Of a DNA stretch of 64,000 nt, positions 49,117-57,551 are shown piece after piece (the stretch's first letter is position 1; every line of letters begins with the position of its first letter). The stretch is taken from IMG/VR virus record IMGVR_UViG_3300037297_000066, positions 62,001 through 126,000 of that record. The stretch is one strand, 5' to 3'. The stretch comes from a virus. The position numbers and the translations under genes are program-made. The notes under the pieces were generated by a model. The model searched no databases. It saw nothing but the letters and a program-made list of their open reading frames with translations, and was not told the origin of the DNA.

Positions 49117-50093
49117 CAATCAATCAACAACGACTCGATCAGAAGTCTCTCGTGCCAGGTCTTTCTGGGATCCGAGACCTGTTTCCACACGGACTCGAAG
49201 GACTTGTTCACGAGACGGCTCCAGTAAATGCGTTCCCCCGTGTCCAACCGCATCAAACTGACGACAGTGGCATCAATCAAGAGCACCCGGTGAACCAACC
49301 CGATGTCTCTCCGGGCCACCCAAGCACCAAGAGTGCACCACTCGGGAAGAGCACACCCCCGCACTGAAGTAGAGACAGGGTAGTGCCCCCTCAAAGGACT
49401 GTTAGAGGAGTGGCGCAGGAGCGAAGGTCCATTTGAGGAAACGAAGCTGACTTCAGTGAAGGTGATCCCAGTCTGGTCAGGGCCTCTGCCAGGGTCCACG
49501 CCCATCACTCTTCTAGAGGGATCAAAAGGCACGTTCGCTCCCATGGATACTGCCACATCTCCCCCGGCCCTCAAAATTGGTTGTACACCGGCAGGAATTA
49601 CCGTCTCTGCCTCTGGGAGAGCTCTTTCTACTATCGGGAGAGCTCCTTCTGGCAGTTCCTCAACCGAGAAGACCCTCCTCCCTATCGAAGTGTAGTCCAA
49701 CCTTTGGCGTAGAGGAGGGATCAAGGCTTGGAGACTTGTCCCCATCCCGCTCCAATCCCGTCTGCCTTCTCGGATGTAGTTTTCTACGATGTTCCGAAAG
49801 TCATCCCGGTTCTGGTTGGGACCAGACCTCCGGAAGGTTTCCCCAAAGGTCAACGGAAACGGATTAGCACCTCTGCGGTGTTCTTCTAGGAGCTTAAGTA
49901 GCCTGGAATCCTGGGGTCCCTCACACCCCTCACGAAAAGTTACCCGAACCTCGATTTCTCTGGTAGAAGGGATCACCGCAGGAACTTCTACCCGTTCCAC
50001 GTGAGGATCCGATTGGAGCGTAACCACATCTCCCCGGAGATTGATCCTATCGTCCAAAGAACGCAGGAAATAAACCAAGATCCAGGTTTCCAC
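49116..50093 (-). CDS. Unknown 325-residue protein with WER tail
   Basis: The frame starts METWILVYFLRSLDDRINLR, but a shorter start is possible; no promoter box fixes it. The protein contains beta-rich stretches (HVERVEVPAVIPSTREIEVR, GITFTEVSFVSSNGPSLL) and ends SDPRKTWHERLLIESLLID, with Trp preceding His. Its stop at 49116-49118 abuts the last CRISPR repeat. No family recognised. Confidence 0.65.
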   Translation of the reverse strand: METWILVYFLRSLDDRINLRGDVVTLQSDPHVERVEVPAVIPSTREIEVRVTFREGCEGPQDSRLLKLLEEHRRGANPFPLTFGETFRRSGPNQNRDDFRNIVENYIREGRRDWSGMGTSLQALIPPLRQRLDYTSIGRRVFSVEELPEGALPIVERALPEAETVIPAGVQPILRAGGDVAVSMGANVPFDPSRRVMGVDPGRGPDQTGITFTEVSFVSSNGPSLLRHSSNSPLRGHYPVSTSVRGCALPEWCTLGAWVARRDIGLVHRVLLIDATVVSLMRLDTGERIYWSRLVNKSFESVWKQVSDPRKTWHERLLIESLLID

Positions 50094-50111
50094 GAGATGG
50101 GCAGTCTACCT

Positions 50112-50125
50112 GGTGTATTGTGGGG
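50112..50125 (+). promoter_or_regulatory. GGTGTA-class promoter box
   Basis: GGTGTATTGTGGGG lies 7 nt before the ATG at 50133 and shows that the long upstream in-frame extension of that gene is not translated. Confidence 0.6.
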
Positions 50126-50132
50126 CATCAAC

Positions 50133-50432
50133 ATGACTCTTCGAATTCTGCTATTCTCCGCAATCGCTATCTTCTGCATGATCTTCCTCACCCAGGTGAT
50201 CATCCCCGCCTGGCACAACCGAAGACTCTTCCCTGCGTTCCGAAAGGACCGAAGGAAGGCACGTGTCAGGCTCGAAGAGGCCAAGGGCAAAAACCTGGCC
50301 CAGCAAGACATTCTGGAAGCCGCCCAAACCGATGTTCATACGGCTAGGATGGCTGCGGAAATCGAAGCCTGTATCGAAACCGCCTACGATGAAGCGATGG
50401 ACCCCTCAAAGTCCCGTAGAGAAAACAAGTAA
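50133..50432 (+). CDS. Single-pass membrane protein with charged helix
   Basis: The start is set by the promoter box. The 99 residues contain a membrane helix (LRILLFSAIAIFCMIFLTQV, about 3-23) and a long charged helix. It is 23 nt upstream of the SPFH gene and is probably its partner, perhaps an accessory like those encoded beside stomatin or HflK/C genes. No known family. Confidence 0.7.
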   Translation: MTLRILLFSAIAIFCMIFLTQVIIPAWHNRRLFPAFRKDRRKARVRLEEAKGKNLAQQDILEAAQTDVHTARMAAEIEACIETAYDEAMDPSKSRRENK

Positions 50433-50455
50433 ACCCAATCCGAAAAGGAACCCAA

Positions 50456-51772
50456 ATGACACCCAAACGAATTGCACTCTTGGTCACCTCTCTCATCGTG
50501 ATGGGGGTGGTAACGATCTTGGGCTTCAAGGTCGTATGCAACGTGGACGACACCGAGATCGTCGTCCTGCAAGAACTCGACGGCGACATGGAAGTATGGA
50601 GTACTGCCGGTTGGCGCTACCAGGGATTTGGGAAGGTCACCCGTTACCCCAAGTCTCAGGAGTACACCTTCCAGCATCAAGAAGACGACCAAGGCACCAT
50701 CACCAGCACGAAGGAATGCTTGCCCATCCGCTTCAACGACAAGGGCAAGGCGGTGATTTCCGGCAACCTGTCTTGGGACATGCCGACAGATCCCGAACAG
50801 GTATTGGCCTTGCACAGCAAATACCGAAACTCTGAGGGTATCGAGAATCGGCTCGTGAAACCCGCCGTGAATCGAGCCATCTACCACTCCGGCCCCCTGA
50901 TGTCATCCAAGGAATCAGCAGGACAACGTCGTGGTGAGTTGATTCGGTTCATCCAAGATCAAGCCATCCAGGGCGTCTACAAGACCGTTTCCCGAGAGGT
51001 CGAGGAAATCGACCATCTGGCTCCTCCCGTGGAAGTAGTCGAAAAGGTCAGGGAAGCGAAGCTCGACGACAAGGGTGACCCAATGCTCGACGACAAGGGC
51101 GATCCCATCATGATCGAGGTCCCCAAGAAGGTGAAGAAGCCGGCCACCAAGAAGATCACCGTCTACGAGCCTGAAATGAAGGACGGTCAACCCTTAGTGG
51201 AAGAGGAAAGCAACGCCACGAAGTTCGGAGTTCTCCTCCACAACATCACGATCAAGAGCATCATCTACGAGCCCAAGGTTCAGGAACAGATCAACGCTCA
51301 ACGTGACATGGAGATGTCTGTCCAGACCAAGATCGCTGAAGCCAGCAAGGCCAAGCAAGATGCTGTGACGGCTGAGGAAAAAGGGAAGGCTGAAGCTGCC
51401 AAGGCCAAGTGGGAGCAGGAAGTCAAGAAGGCCCAGGCCCTCACGGCTGCCGAACAAAAGCAGGAAGTGGCCAAGAAAGACCTAGAGGCCGCCAAACTTG
51501 AACGTGAGGCTGCGATCGAACGAGCCAAAGGCGAGTCCGAGGCCAAACGACTCGTGATGCAAGCTGACGGGGCCCTTCAGCAGAAGTTGGCAGCCTGGGT
51601 CGAAGTGCAAAAGGCATACGCTGCTCAGATGGGCAAACAACGATGGGTGCCGACTATCCAGATGGGAGAAGGTTCGAGTGGAGGGGGAGCTGCTGCCGGT
51701 TTCATGCAACTCATGCAGGCTCAAGCTGCACGTCAGCTCAACCTCGACATGCAGATGGGTAGAAAGAGATAA
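50456..51772 (+). CDS. SPFH (band 7 / stomatin-like) membrane protein
   Basis: The 438-residue protein has an N-terminal membrane helix (residues 5-25), then an SPFH domain (about 30-215: ECLPIRFNDKGKAVISGNLS; RGELIRFIQDQAIQGVYK). Two tandem copies of LDDKGDPM(I) come next. A long Ala/Lys/Glu coiled coil (about 280-385) follows, and the C-terminus is Gly/Met-rich. Such proteins oligomerise into membrane cages and often regulate proteases; phage homologues exist but are not well understood. A terminator follows. There is no WER tail. Confidence 0.85.
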   Translation: MTPKRIALLVTSLIVMGVVTILGFKVVCNVDDTEIVVLQELDGDMEVWSTAGWRYQGFGKVTRYPKSQEYTFQHQEDDQGTITSTKECLPIRFNDKGKAVISGNLSWDMPTDPEQVLALHSKYRNSEGIENRLVKPAVNRAIYHSGPLMSSKESAGQRRGELIRFIQDQAIQGVYKTVSREVEEIDHLAPPVEVVEKVREAKLDDKGDPMLDDKGDPIMIEVPKKVKKPATKKITVYEPEMKDGQPLVEEESNATKFGVLLHNITIKSIIYEPKVQEQINAQRDMEMSVQTKIAEASKAKQDAVTAEEKGKAEAAKAKWEQEVKKAQALTAAEQKQEVAKKDLEAAKLEREAAIERAKGESEAKRLVMQADGALQQKLAAWVEVQKAYAAQMGKQRWVPTIQMGEGSSGGGAAAGFMQLMQAQAARQLNLDMQMGRKR

Positions 51773-51788
51773 GCTGCGCCCAGCTTTG

Positions 51789-51823
51789 GAGAGAAGGCTC
51801 CCGAACCCCGGGGGCCTTCTCTC
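51789..51823 (+). terminator. Intrinsic terminator after the SPFH gene
   Basis: GAGAGAAGGC (51789-51798) pairs with GCCTTCTCTC (51814-51823), a 10-bp stem with a GC-rich interior, followed by ATTT. Confidence 0.75.
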
Positions 51824-51891
51824 ATTTGAGCGTTGTGCATCTTGTAAGATCCCGAAGAAAAAGCTATTACTTACAAGTCACCTATACCAAC

Positions 51892-52230
51892 ATGCCTCCC
51901 TCCAAACAGCAAAAACGTAAGGCCACCAACCGCCGAGAAGTACTGGTCATACGCAACCAGATAGGGCCTCTGCAGCTACCCAAAAGGAAAGAAGAGTTCC
52001 TCCGGAAGATGCTGCAGTACCGATTCAAAAACCTCTACACGAAGCTCCGAACCGACCATCCAGAAGTCTTTGAAGATCGTCGGCAGGACTACAACGGAGA
52101 GGCTCGCAACTACTGGCACTACGGGTATCTAGCGGCTCTCAAAGACTTCCTGCATCTAGTCCAACGGGGGGTATGGCCCCTTGATGCCTACAACCCCAAC
52201 CACCCCCTAGACTTGCCCGAGGACGACTGA
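51892..52230 (+). CDS. Small basic protein
   Basis: The start is the ATG at 51892 downstream of an inverted repeat CTTGTAAG...CTTACAAG (51841-51878). The 112 residues have a basic N-terminus (MPPSKQQKRKATNRREVLVI) and a helical, aromatic C-terminal half (NYWHYGYLAALKDFLHLVQR). Its stop overlaps the next start. No family recognised. Confidence 0.65.
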   Translation: MPPSKQQKRKATNRREVLVIRNQIGPLQLPKRKEEFLRKMLQYRFKNLYTKLRTDHPEVFEDRRQDYNGEARNYWHYGYLAALKDFLHLVQRGVWPLDAYNPNHPLDLPEDD

Positions 52231-52838
52231 TGACTGCACACCTGGTAGGGGAAGACCGAACCAGAACCTTGTGTGGGATATACGTGTCAGTCCTTCCCGA
52301 GGGGGACACCTGGGCTTTTCAGTCTTCAGCCACCTACTCCAGCTGTGCTGCCTGTATCAACGCTAACAACGCCCCCGTCACAGTCCGAAGAGAGGGGTTT
52401 ACTGTACATCGAGAAGGGAACCCCCGAGTTTCAAACGAAGAGCACGGGAGTTGGGCCACGCTGCTTGGATCTGCTTTTGACTACCATCAAGAGTGCACCA
52501 AAGAACTCCAAATCAAAGTGGCCCAACTCGAAGAGGATGTCTCCGTACTGACACTGGTGTTGGCGACCTTTCTGCCTCATCTGAACTCAGAGTGCAGGGA
52601 GACTGTGATGAGCCTTCTGAAGTCGAGGCCCCTCCCCTCATGTCGCCCCGAGCTGGAGACGTCCGACGATGGCGGTGTATGGTTCAAGCCAGAGATCCTT
52701 CGAACCACCCAGGATCCCCCCACGGTGCTCACCATTTGGGAACGACTCTTAGAGGATGCGTCTCCTCCCCAACCCGTCCCGACCGTACGGCTGACTCATG
52801 GATCCGATACTGCTGAGACTGGCAAAGAAGGCGATTGA
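52230..52838 (+). CDS. Unknown protein with internal WER motif
   Basis: The 202 residues include a Cys-containing N-terminal part (SATYSSCAACINANNA), a helix (ECTKELQIKVAQLEEDVSVL), and near the end VLTIWERLLEDASPPQPVP followed by about 25 residues. That extension overlaps the start of the next gene (52798). The WER core is thus subterminal here. Confidence 0.65.
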   Translation: MTAHLVGEDRTRTLCGIYVSVLPEGDTWAFQSSATYSSCAACINANNAPVTVRREGFTVHREGNPRVSNEEHGSWATLLGSAFDYHQECTKELQIKVAQLEEDVSVLTLVLATFLPHLNSECRETVMSLLKSRPLPSCRPELETSDDGGVWFKPEILRTTQDPPTVLTIWERLLEDASPPQPVPTVRLTHGSDTAETGKEGD

Positions 52839-53007
52839 AGAGCACCCCCACGAGTGGGAGAATCATCGCAAGGGGAAGGCTAACGTCACCTACCTAGCAG
52901 GGTGGCTCCTGTCCGCTCTGAGAACTCAGAACCCAGACACCCAGGCCACCCTAGCCGAAGCTCGAAAAGCCATTGTAGGGGCACTTAGCCAGGATACAGA
53001 GGGTTGA
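52798..53007 (+). CDS. Small helical protein
   Basis: The 69 residues begin MDPILLRLAKKAIEEHPHEW and are helical throughout, acidic and basic residues alternating. It overlaps both neighbours by short stretches. No family recognised. Confidence 0.6.
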   Translation: MDPILLRLAKKAIEEHPHEWENHRKGKANVTYLAGWLLSALRTQNPDTQATLAEARKAIVGALSQDTEG

Positions 53008-53411
53008 TTCCCAAAGTCGGCTCCTGGTGGCGAACCAAGAGCGCCCAGTGGCCCAGTACGGCTTTTTTACTCACAGGCTTCAGGGACGTCTTCCACGAGG
53101 TGGTTTCCATCACTGAAGAGGACGTCTGCCTGATCCAAAACGGAGCGGACCGGCCCTACTTCATCCCCAAAGACGAATTCGACCAAGGAAAGTTCAAGCC
53201 TTTCCGGCCCCGAGGCTCAATACCTTCGTGGGTGAGACCGGGGGTCCTTTTTCGTAGACCCCGGGGAAAAACCTGGACAGTCACGACGGTTCGAGGAAGG
53301 TTCTTCACCGCCGAGATCAGGTACGGCACCTTTCGGTTCTTCAGTCCTGACGAGATTTCGAACTTACGGCCGTACCTGACGTGGCACGAGCGACTTCTAT
53401 CTACAGATTGA
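53004..53411 (+). CDS. Beta-rich protein with WER tail, TTG start
   Basis: The TTG at 53004 overlaps the preceding stop (GGTTGA). The 135-residue product has tandem SH3-like strand sets (VGSWWRTKSAQWPSTAFLL; RPGVLFRRPRGKTWTVTTVR) and ends RPYLTWHERLLSTD. Its 3' end overlaps the convergent integrase gene by 11 nt. The domain reading rests on strand pattern only. Confidence 0.65.
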   Translation: MIPKVGSWWRTKSAQWPSTAFLLTGFRDVFHEVVSITEEDVCLIQNGADRPYFIPKDEFDQGKFKPFRPRGSIPSWVRPGVLFRRPRGKTWTVTTVRGRFFTAEIRYGTFRFFSPDEISNLRPYLTWHERLLSTD

Positions 53412-54240
53412 GGAACTGCGAGCTTCCCTCGTTCGGCCGAGCGTGGAGATAGCGGCTAGTAGTCGCCACGTTGGCGTGCCCGAGGGTTGCTTGCACGAGG
53501 TGTATGGGGGCCCCGTTGTCCAGGGCATGGCTAGCATGAGCGTGACGCAGCCAGTGAGGGGAAGCCTTCTCGCCGATGGCATCAGCGGTCTCGTAGATGA
53601 TCTGCCGAGCTTCTCGGACACACAGAGGGTTGCCTCGCCGGCTCTTGAACACGAGGCTATGGTCGGTGTCGTTCTTCCAACGAAGTTTTCGGAGCTCGTT
53701 GACGAACTGGGCAGAGAGCTTGACGGTTCGGGTCTTACCGCCCTTCCCGTGGAAGGTGACCCTGTCGATGCTCAGGTCCGCCCATGTAAGGTTCACGGTT
53801 TCGGTGATACGGGATCCCGCCGCATATAGCAGCTTGATGAGCAGGTAGTTGCGGCCAGGCTCTGCTGCGGCCAGCAATCCCTGAACGGTTTCCTCGTTCA
53901 GGATTCTCTCGTGGAGAGTGTCTCTCACTGAGGGGGCCTTCAGGATGAGGGCCACGTTGAACACCGTGTAGCCGGTCTGGTGAGCGTACTTCATGAGGCT
54001 CTTGACCGAGCGGATCCGGCGGGCCTTCGTCGCTGGGGAGCCCACCAGGGATTCAGCATAGCGAACCACGTGGTCCACCTTGGCTTCCTGAAGACCTACA
54101 TTCTCCGACTCTAGGAACTCCAAGAACATCTGGGCATCCCGGGAGTACGCTATGGCTGTATTTTCAGGACGACCCGACAGCCAAAGTTGAACCAAATGCT
54201 TGTCGGAAGTAGCGCCGGAGTAGTTTTCAGGAAGCCGCAT
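53401..54240 (-). CDS. Tyrosine recombinase (integrase/Xer-like)
   Basis: The 279-residue protein has an N-terminal SAM-like core-binding domain (about 12-95) and a catalytic domain with all key residues: R144 (AAGSRITE), K169 region (HGKGGKTR), H229-x-x-R232 (SPHWLRHAHASH), H255 (TLGHANVATT) and nucleophile Y264 (SRYLHA). It could integrate the element, resolve dimers or invert DNA. The size is that of Xer-type recombinases. No attachment core is visible beside it. Its promoter is of the GGGTTAAGATC class. Confidence 0.88.
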   Translation of the reverse strand: MRLPENYSGATSDKHLVQLWLSGRPENTAIAYSRDAQMFLEFLESENVGLQEAKVDHVVRYAESLVGSPATKARRIRSVKSLMKYAHQTGYTVFNVALILKAPSVRDTLHERILNEETVQGLLAAAEPGRNYLLIKLLYAAGSRITETVNLTWADLSIDRVTFHGKGGKTRTVKLSAQFVNELRKLRWKNDTDHSLVFKSRRGNPLCVREARQIIYETADAIGEKASPHWLRHAHASHALDNGAPIHLVQATLGHANVATTSRYLHARPNEGSSQFLNL

Positions 54241-54244
54241 ACCT

Positions 54245-54276
54245 CAATTACACTTGAGACTCACGGATCTTAACCC
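54245..54276 (-). promoter_or_regulatory. Promoter of the GGGTTAAGATC class, variant
   Basis: The minus strand reads GGGTTAAGATCCGTGAGTCT then CAAGTGTAATTG, 4-5 nt before the integrase ATG. CTCAA and TTGAG around the box form a small inverted repeat (54243-54258). Confidence 0.55.
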
Positions 54277-54394
54277 GGCTTGTTGATCAAATTTGAGACC
54301 TTGCTCTAGTACTTACAAAGCGCATCCATTCAACTTTGAAAGGAAGGGCTTAGGTAGGCGAATTCCTTGATATATCTGCAGAGGGGAGGGTAAG

Positions 54395-54595
54395 ATGGCA
54401 GTATCCGACGAATTCCGGGACGTCAGTGAATCTCTGCTGCAGGAACTTCCGGAAGTGCTGCGAAGCCTTCCAGGGTTCGAAAAGCTACCCTCCAAATGTC
54501 ACCTCAAACACCACCAAGAAACCGAGCTAAGAAAAGCGGTTGAGGGCTTGCATTTAGCCCTCAAACACATGCATCATTTCCTAGACGGAGACTAA
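54395..54595 (+). CDS. Small helical protein
   Basis: The 66-residue protein starts at the ATG at 54395, after GAGGGGAGGG. It is helical (MAVSDEFRDVSESLLQELPE, TELRKAVEGLHLALKHMHHF). It overlaps the next gene as TAATG. It is the first gene after the divergent integrase, but shows no excisionase-like basic helix-turn-helix. Function unknown. Confidence 0.6.
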   Translation: MAVSDEFRDVSESLLQELPEVLRSLPGFEKLPSKCHLKHHQETELRKAVEGLHLALKHMHHFLDGD

Positions 54596-54921
54596 TGGAC
54601 CTCAGAGACTTTGCAGAGCGGCATGAAGACCGGATTTCCCGGGCTTGGGCCACCACGTTTGCCCAGACGGGGTCTCTAGATTTGGCGGTGGTGCTGCTGG
54701 AAGTAGACCGAGACACGATCGCCATAGGGTGTGGCCTTCGAGAGAAGTTCCTGGAGCGTTTAGGCCCCGAGTTTGCCGAGTTCCAAACGCACATGCGACA
54801 ACCTGCTTACGAGATGGGGGACCCGGGCCCCTTCCATTACTGGGTGTTAGCCCTGGCCAATCAACAGGCTGCTTGTTGGCCAGTCACTCGTTGGGTCCTC
54901 TCTCCTGGAGGCTCCTGCTAG
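54595..54921 (+). CDS. Unknown helical protein
   Basis: The 108 residues start MDLRDFAERHEDRISRAWAT and look like a compact helical bundle with a Trp-containing C-terminal region (FHYWVLALANQQAACWPVTR). No domain recognised. Its stop overlaps a convergent membrane-protein gene. Confidence 0.6.
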   Translation: MDLRDFAERHEDRISRAWATTFAQTGSLDLAVVLLEVDRDTIAIGCGLREKFLERLGPEFAEFQTHMRQPAYEMGDPGPFHYWVLALANQQAACWPVTRWVLSPGGSC

Positions 54922-55118
54922 TGCATGATCTTGTGGGTCAGATACAGCACCATCACGACCCCGAGGGCTCCTAAGAAGGCTCCTGTCCACTGGTAATACC
55001 AGTAGCCTACTCCTACGAAAGACACGCTGAACAAAGCCTGGATCAGGCCCCCCAAGAAGTGGTCCTCGGGAGGAGGCACGGACTTTCTAGTCCAAACGAT
55101 TTCGGGATCGGAGACCAT
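54918..55118 (-). CDS. Small two-pass membrane protein
   Basis: The ATG at 55118 sits beside the divergent promoter box for the plus-strand unit. The 66 residues contain two hydrophobic segments (GGLIQALFSVSFVGVGYWYY; GAFLGALGVVMVLYL) and a His/Lys end. Possible holin-like or regulatory membrane peptide; unproven. Confidence 0.55.
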   Translation of the reverse strand: MVSDPEIVWTRKSVPPPEDHFLGGLIQALFSVSFVGVGYWYYQWTGAFLGALGVVMVLYLTHKIMH

Positions 55119-55119
55119 C

Positions 55120-55134
55120 GGTGTACTGTAGGGG
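55120..55134 (+). promoter_or_regulatory. GGTGTA-class promoter box
   Basis: GGTGTACTGTAGGGG, 5 nt before the ATG of a 10-codon frame (55140). Confidence 0.55.
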
Positions 55135-55139
55135 TAGCT

Positions 55140-55172
55140 ATGGGTAAATCCTGGAAAGAAAAGACCCGATGA
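55140..55172 (+). CDS. Possible 10-residue leader peptide
   Basis: ATG GGT AAA TCC TGG AAA GAA AAG ACC CGA, then TGA, whose last base begins the next ATG (TGATGATG). The position right after a promoter box suggests a leader peptide whose translation couples to the gene at 55169, or simply the site of ribosome entry. Confidence 0.35.
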   Translation: MGKSWKEKTR

Positions 55173-55465
55173 TGTGCCAACAGACGCCACTCGACACTAG
55201 AAGGTGTCTCCCCAACAACGAGGTGGGACAGTTGATGGGGTCAATCCTCGACCATGCAGAACGGGTCGAGGGAAGGATCTTCAAGCCGGAAGAGATCAAC
55301 ATCACCAAGCGTCCCCGCCTACTGGGCATCCCCGGAGGGCTGACTTGGGAGTGGAGAGCTACGATTGGCAAATCGAGCACCCACTGGGCTTACGGATCCG
55401 GAGAAAAGCTCATACTAGAAGCGCTGTTGGGGGTCCTGGGCTCACTGCCTAGCCACAACGAATGA
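55169..55465 (+). CDS. Unknown protein
   Basis: The 98 residues begin MMCQQTPLDTRRCLPNNEVG; a second ATG three bases on is equally possible. It contains EGRIFKPEEINITKRPRLLG and ends in a hydrophobic helix (ILEALLGVLGSLPSHNE). No domain recognised. Its end overlaps the next gene as ATGA. Confidence 0.6.
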   Translation: MMCQQTPLDTRRCLPNNEVGQLMGSILDHAERVEGRIFKPEEINITKRPRLLGIPGGLTWEWRATIGKSSTHWAYGSGEKLILEALLGVLGSLPSHNE

Positions 55466-56145
55466 CTACACTTCCACGAGCCATCTGGGTAGCCCTTTTT
55501 AGGGGACGGAAAGAGCTTTTCGAGAGCCGCATTCGGGTCAACCTACCTTGCCAAAGGATCAACCTTCAATGGCCTCAAGAGGCCGGGGTGGCCACCAAAC
55601 TAGCCGTCTACTCTGCCAATGATCAAGAACGGGAACTCTACCAAGAGACAGTCCAGCTCAACTCAAGGGTTGATTTCAACTCGGGAGAGCGCCTCTATTG
55701 GGTTTGCTTCGAACCCAACATCCCTAGGATCTACCACATCCTAGGCACGGAGATCCCAAAGCCCGGGGAAGTCTGGAAATGGGAGGACTCTAGGGGACTG
55801 GTGCTTTCCAGCGACGGGACTCTCACCAAGGTTGCTCTCAGAGACGGAACTCACCAAGAAGTACCGACTGAGAGCCTGCTCCAGGGGGGTAGAGCAGAAA
55901 GTGTCCAGCAACCCGTCGTCGATGGTGTATGGATTGGTAGAGACGACGACATCTCCTACAAGATAGTTAGCTTTGAAGGAAACCAAATCGTGCTCTGTTC
56001 CGAAAACCTTGTCTATGACGCCACTGAGAAACGTCACGTGACAGAGACGGTTTGGGTCACACGAGAACAACTCTACCTGGACTACCGTCCCCTAGAGAAA
56101 CTAAGTGCCTGGGAGCGCCTGACTCTCTCAGACGAGGAAACATGA
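55462..56145 (+). CDS. Unknown beta-rich protein with WER tail
   Basis: The 227-residue product contains repeated strand-turn patterns (PKPGEVWKWEDSRGLVLSSD; DISYKIVSFEGNQIVLCSEN) like two small barrels, and ends LEKLSAWERLTLSDEET. Serine stands in the Thr position of the tail. Downstream start overlaps its stop as ATGA. Confidence 0.7.
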   Translation: MTTLPRAIWVALFRGRKELFESRIRVNLPCQRINLQWPQEAGVATKLAVYSANDQERELYQETVQLNSRVDFNSGERLYWVCFEPNIPRIYHILGTEIPKPGEVWKWEDSRGLVLSSDGTLTKVALRDGTHQEVPTESLLQGGRAESVQQPVVDGVWIGRDDDISYKIVSFEGNQIVLCSENLVYDATEKRHVTETVWVTREQLYLDYRPLEKLSAWERLTLSDEET

Positions 56146-56474
56146 ACAACAATCACTATCGGGGCCCCCGCCGCCCCCCACTGTCCACTTTCGTTCCCCC
56201 CCTGACTGAGGACCAGCTAGAACTGCTACTGGCTTTCTATGACGAGGCCAACAAGACCTCTCCCGCTGTGTCAGCCGAGGAAGAGCAAGACATCTTGCGG
56301 TTGGTGGAAATGGGACTTCTGGATGTGTACTCCAAACAGGGCCGGAAGGATCACTACAGCATCAACCAGAACGGCAAGGATCGTTTGCTCGACCCTATCG
56401 GCCTAGCCAAGCGCAGGGCCAGGGAAGCAGGCTTCTCCCGAAAGCCCTACCAGAGCCGCCCTCATCACCCCTGA
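56142..56474 (+). CDS. Putative winged-helix protein
   Basis: The 110 residues have a Pro/Arg-rich N-terminus, then LTEDQLELLLAFYDEANKTS, EEQDILRLVEMGLLDVYSKQ and DHYSINQNGKDRL, the helix-helix-wing pattern of winged-helix DNA-binding domains. The C-terminus is very basic. Likely regulator; targets unknown. Confidence 0.6.
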   Translation: MNNNHYRGPRRPPLSTFVPPLTEDQLELLLAFYDEANKTSPAVSAEEEQDILRLVEMGLLDVYSKQGRKDHYSINQNGKDRLLDPIGLAKRRAREAGFSRKPYQSRPHHP

Positions 56475-56734
56475 TGGCGCAGCTCATCAGACGCACCAAA
56501 CAAGGAAAAGTACTCTCCACCCGAGAGGTATCCTTCGGAGTCTTTCCTGAAGACCCCCCATACCTTGGTGTGAGGACGGTACCTGAAGGCATCGCTAACT
56601 ACGAGATTGTACTCAAGCTAACTCCTGGAGAAGCCTTCATCCTCTCCCGAAACCTGGTGCGGGTCCTCGACGAGACGCACCAGAAACGACAAGGGCGCCT
56701 CAGGACTCTTTGGGAACGATTGATGGACTTCTGA
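56474..56734 (+). CDS. Small protein with WER tail at the extreme end
   Basis: The 86 residues start MAQLIRRTKQGKVLSTREVS and are beta-rich, then helical (GEAFILSRNLVRVLDETHQK). The last residues are GRLRTLWERLMDF, one of the shortest forms of the tail. The gene overlaps its convergent neighbour by 35 nt, so the tail codons are read on both strands. Confidence 0.7.
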   Translation: MAQLIRRTKQGKVLSTREVSFGVFPEDPPYLGVRTVPEGIANYEIVLKLTPGEAFILSRNLVRVLDETHQKRQGRLRTLWERLMDF

Positions 56735-57491
56735 GGAACTTGTAGACGGTCCCGTAGGGTTCTTGCTTCGAGAGGGCTATGCGAAGGGCCGCCTCTAGAA
56801 CCTTCATAGCCTTAGTCTGGCTCCACAGCATGAAGAGGTAGCCGGAGCCCGTGAAAATAGGAGCCAAAGTCTCGGCCGTCAGAGCTCCCCCCTTCCACTG
56901 AGCGATGGCCAGATTCATGGCGTATCCCCTAGCCTCCCAACGAGTCCGCCAGGTGGAGGGCCAAGGCACCATGAACAAGGCTGCCATCAAGAGCCAAAGG
57001 GCACCCCATTCAGCCGCCAGACTAAGGTAGCCGGCAGACCCTATAGAGGCAGCAAGAATCACGTAGAAGAGCGATACGTGTAGCCGAGCCAGCACACAGC
57101 CCAGCAGGTAGCCCCCCAAAGGAATGAGCAGGATCCCGCTTAAGTTGAACTGAAAGATGGCGAACATCAGCAAAGGGAATACGATCAAGAGCTGGGGCAA
57201 GAAGTAGCTCAAGGAAAACCATACTCCATGCTTCTTCCGATCGTGTATGTGCACAAACTCGTGAGCTAAGGTCACGAAAGTCAACACAGCGTCCTTTTGA
57301 TAGAGCTTCCGGGGGAAGTACACGGTAGTTCCCAGAGTCGTGGTGAATTCTGTCATGAACGAGGGACAGAAGGGGTACACCAAGAACCCCACCAGCCGCA
57401 TGAGCCACGACTGCTCTTTCCACTTCACTTGGAAGGAAGGGTACTTCTTCCGGACTACGCTCTCGAAAAAGGCAATCGTTTCTCTATCCAT
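56700..57491 (-). CDS. Membrane zinc metallopeptidase-like protein
   Basis: The 263-residue protein carries HEFVH at 77-81 within LAHEFVHIHDRKKH. Several membrane helices follow (about 93-180), then the segment RWEARGYAMNLA, where the Glu could be the third zinc ligand. Soluble and membrane proteases of this type occur in phages and in host stress pathways. Catalytic residues look intact. Substrate unknown; it could act on envelope or host signalling proteins. Confidence 0.65.
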   Translation of the reverse strand: MDRETIAFFESVVRKKYPSFQVKWKEQSWLMRLVGFLVYPFCPSFMTEFTTTLGTTVYFPRKLYQKDAVLTFVTLAHEFVHIHDRKKHGVWFSLSYFLPQLLIVFPLLMFAIFQFNLSGILLIPLGGYLLGCVLARLHVSLFYVILAASIGSAGYLSLAAEWGALWLLMAALFMVPWPSTWRTRWEARGYAMNLAIAQWKGGALTAETLAPIFTGSGYLFMLWSQTKAMKVLEAALRIALSKQEPYGTVYKFLRSPSIVPKES

Positions 57492-57551
57492 TGCTTTCCC
57501 CTACGTGGTAGGCTGCTTCACCATCTATACCAAGTCACAAGAGATTTCGGA

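Noticed and set aside
37490-49261. Many open frames through the CRISPR arrays giving proteins with repeated ELPREDFPPST or VEGGKSSLGSS segments
   Set aside because: They are translations of the repeats themselves; every frame over the arrays shows the same periodic pattern.
53401-54395. An attachment site beside the integrase
   Set aside because: No tRNA gene and no direct repeat is visible in the intergenic region; only a short inverted repeat around the promoter.
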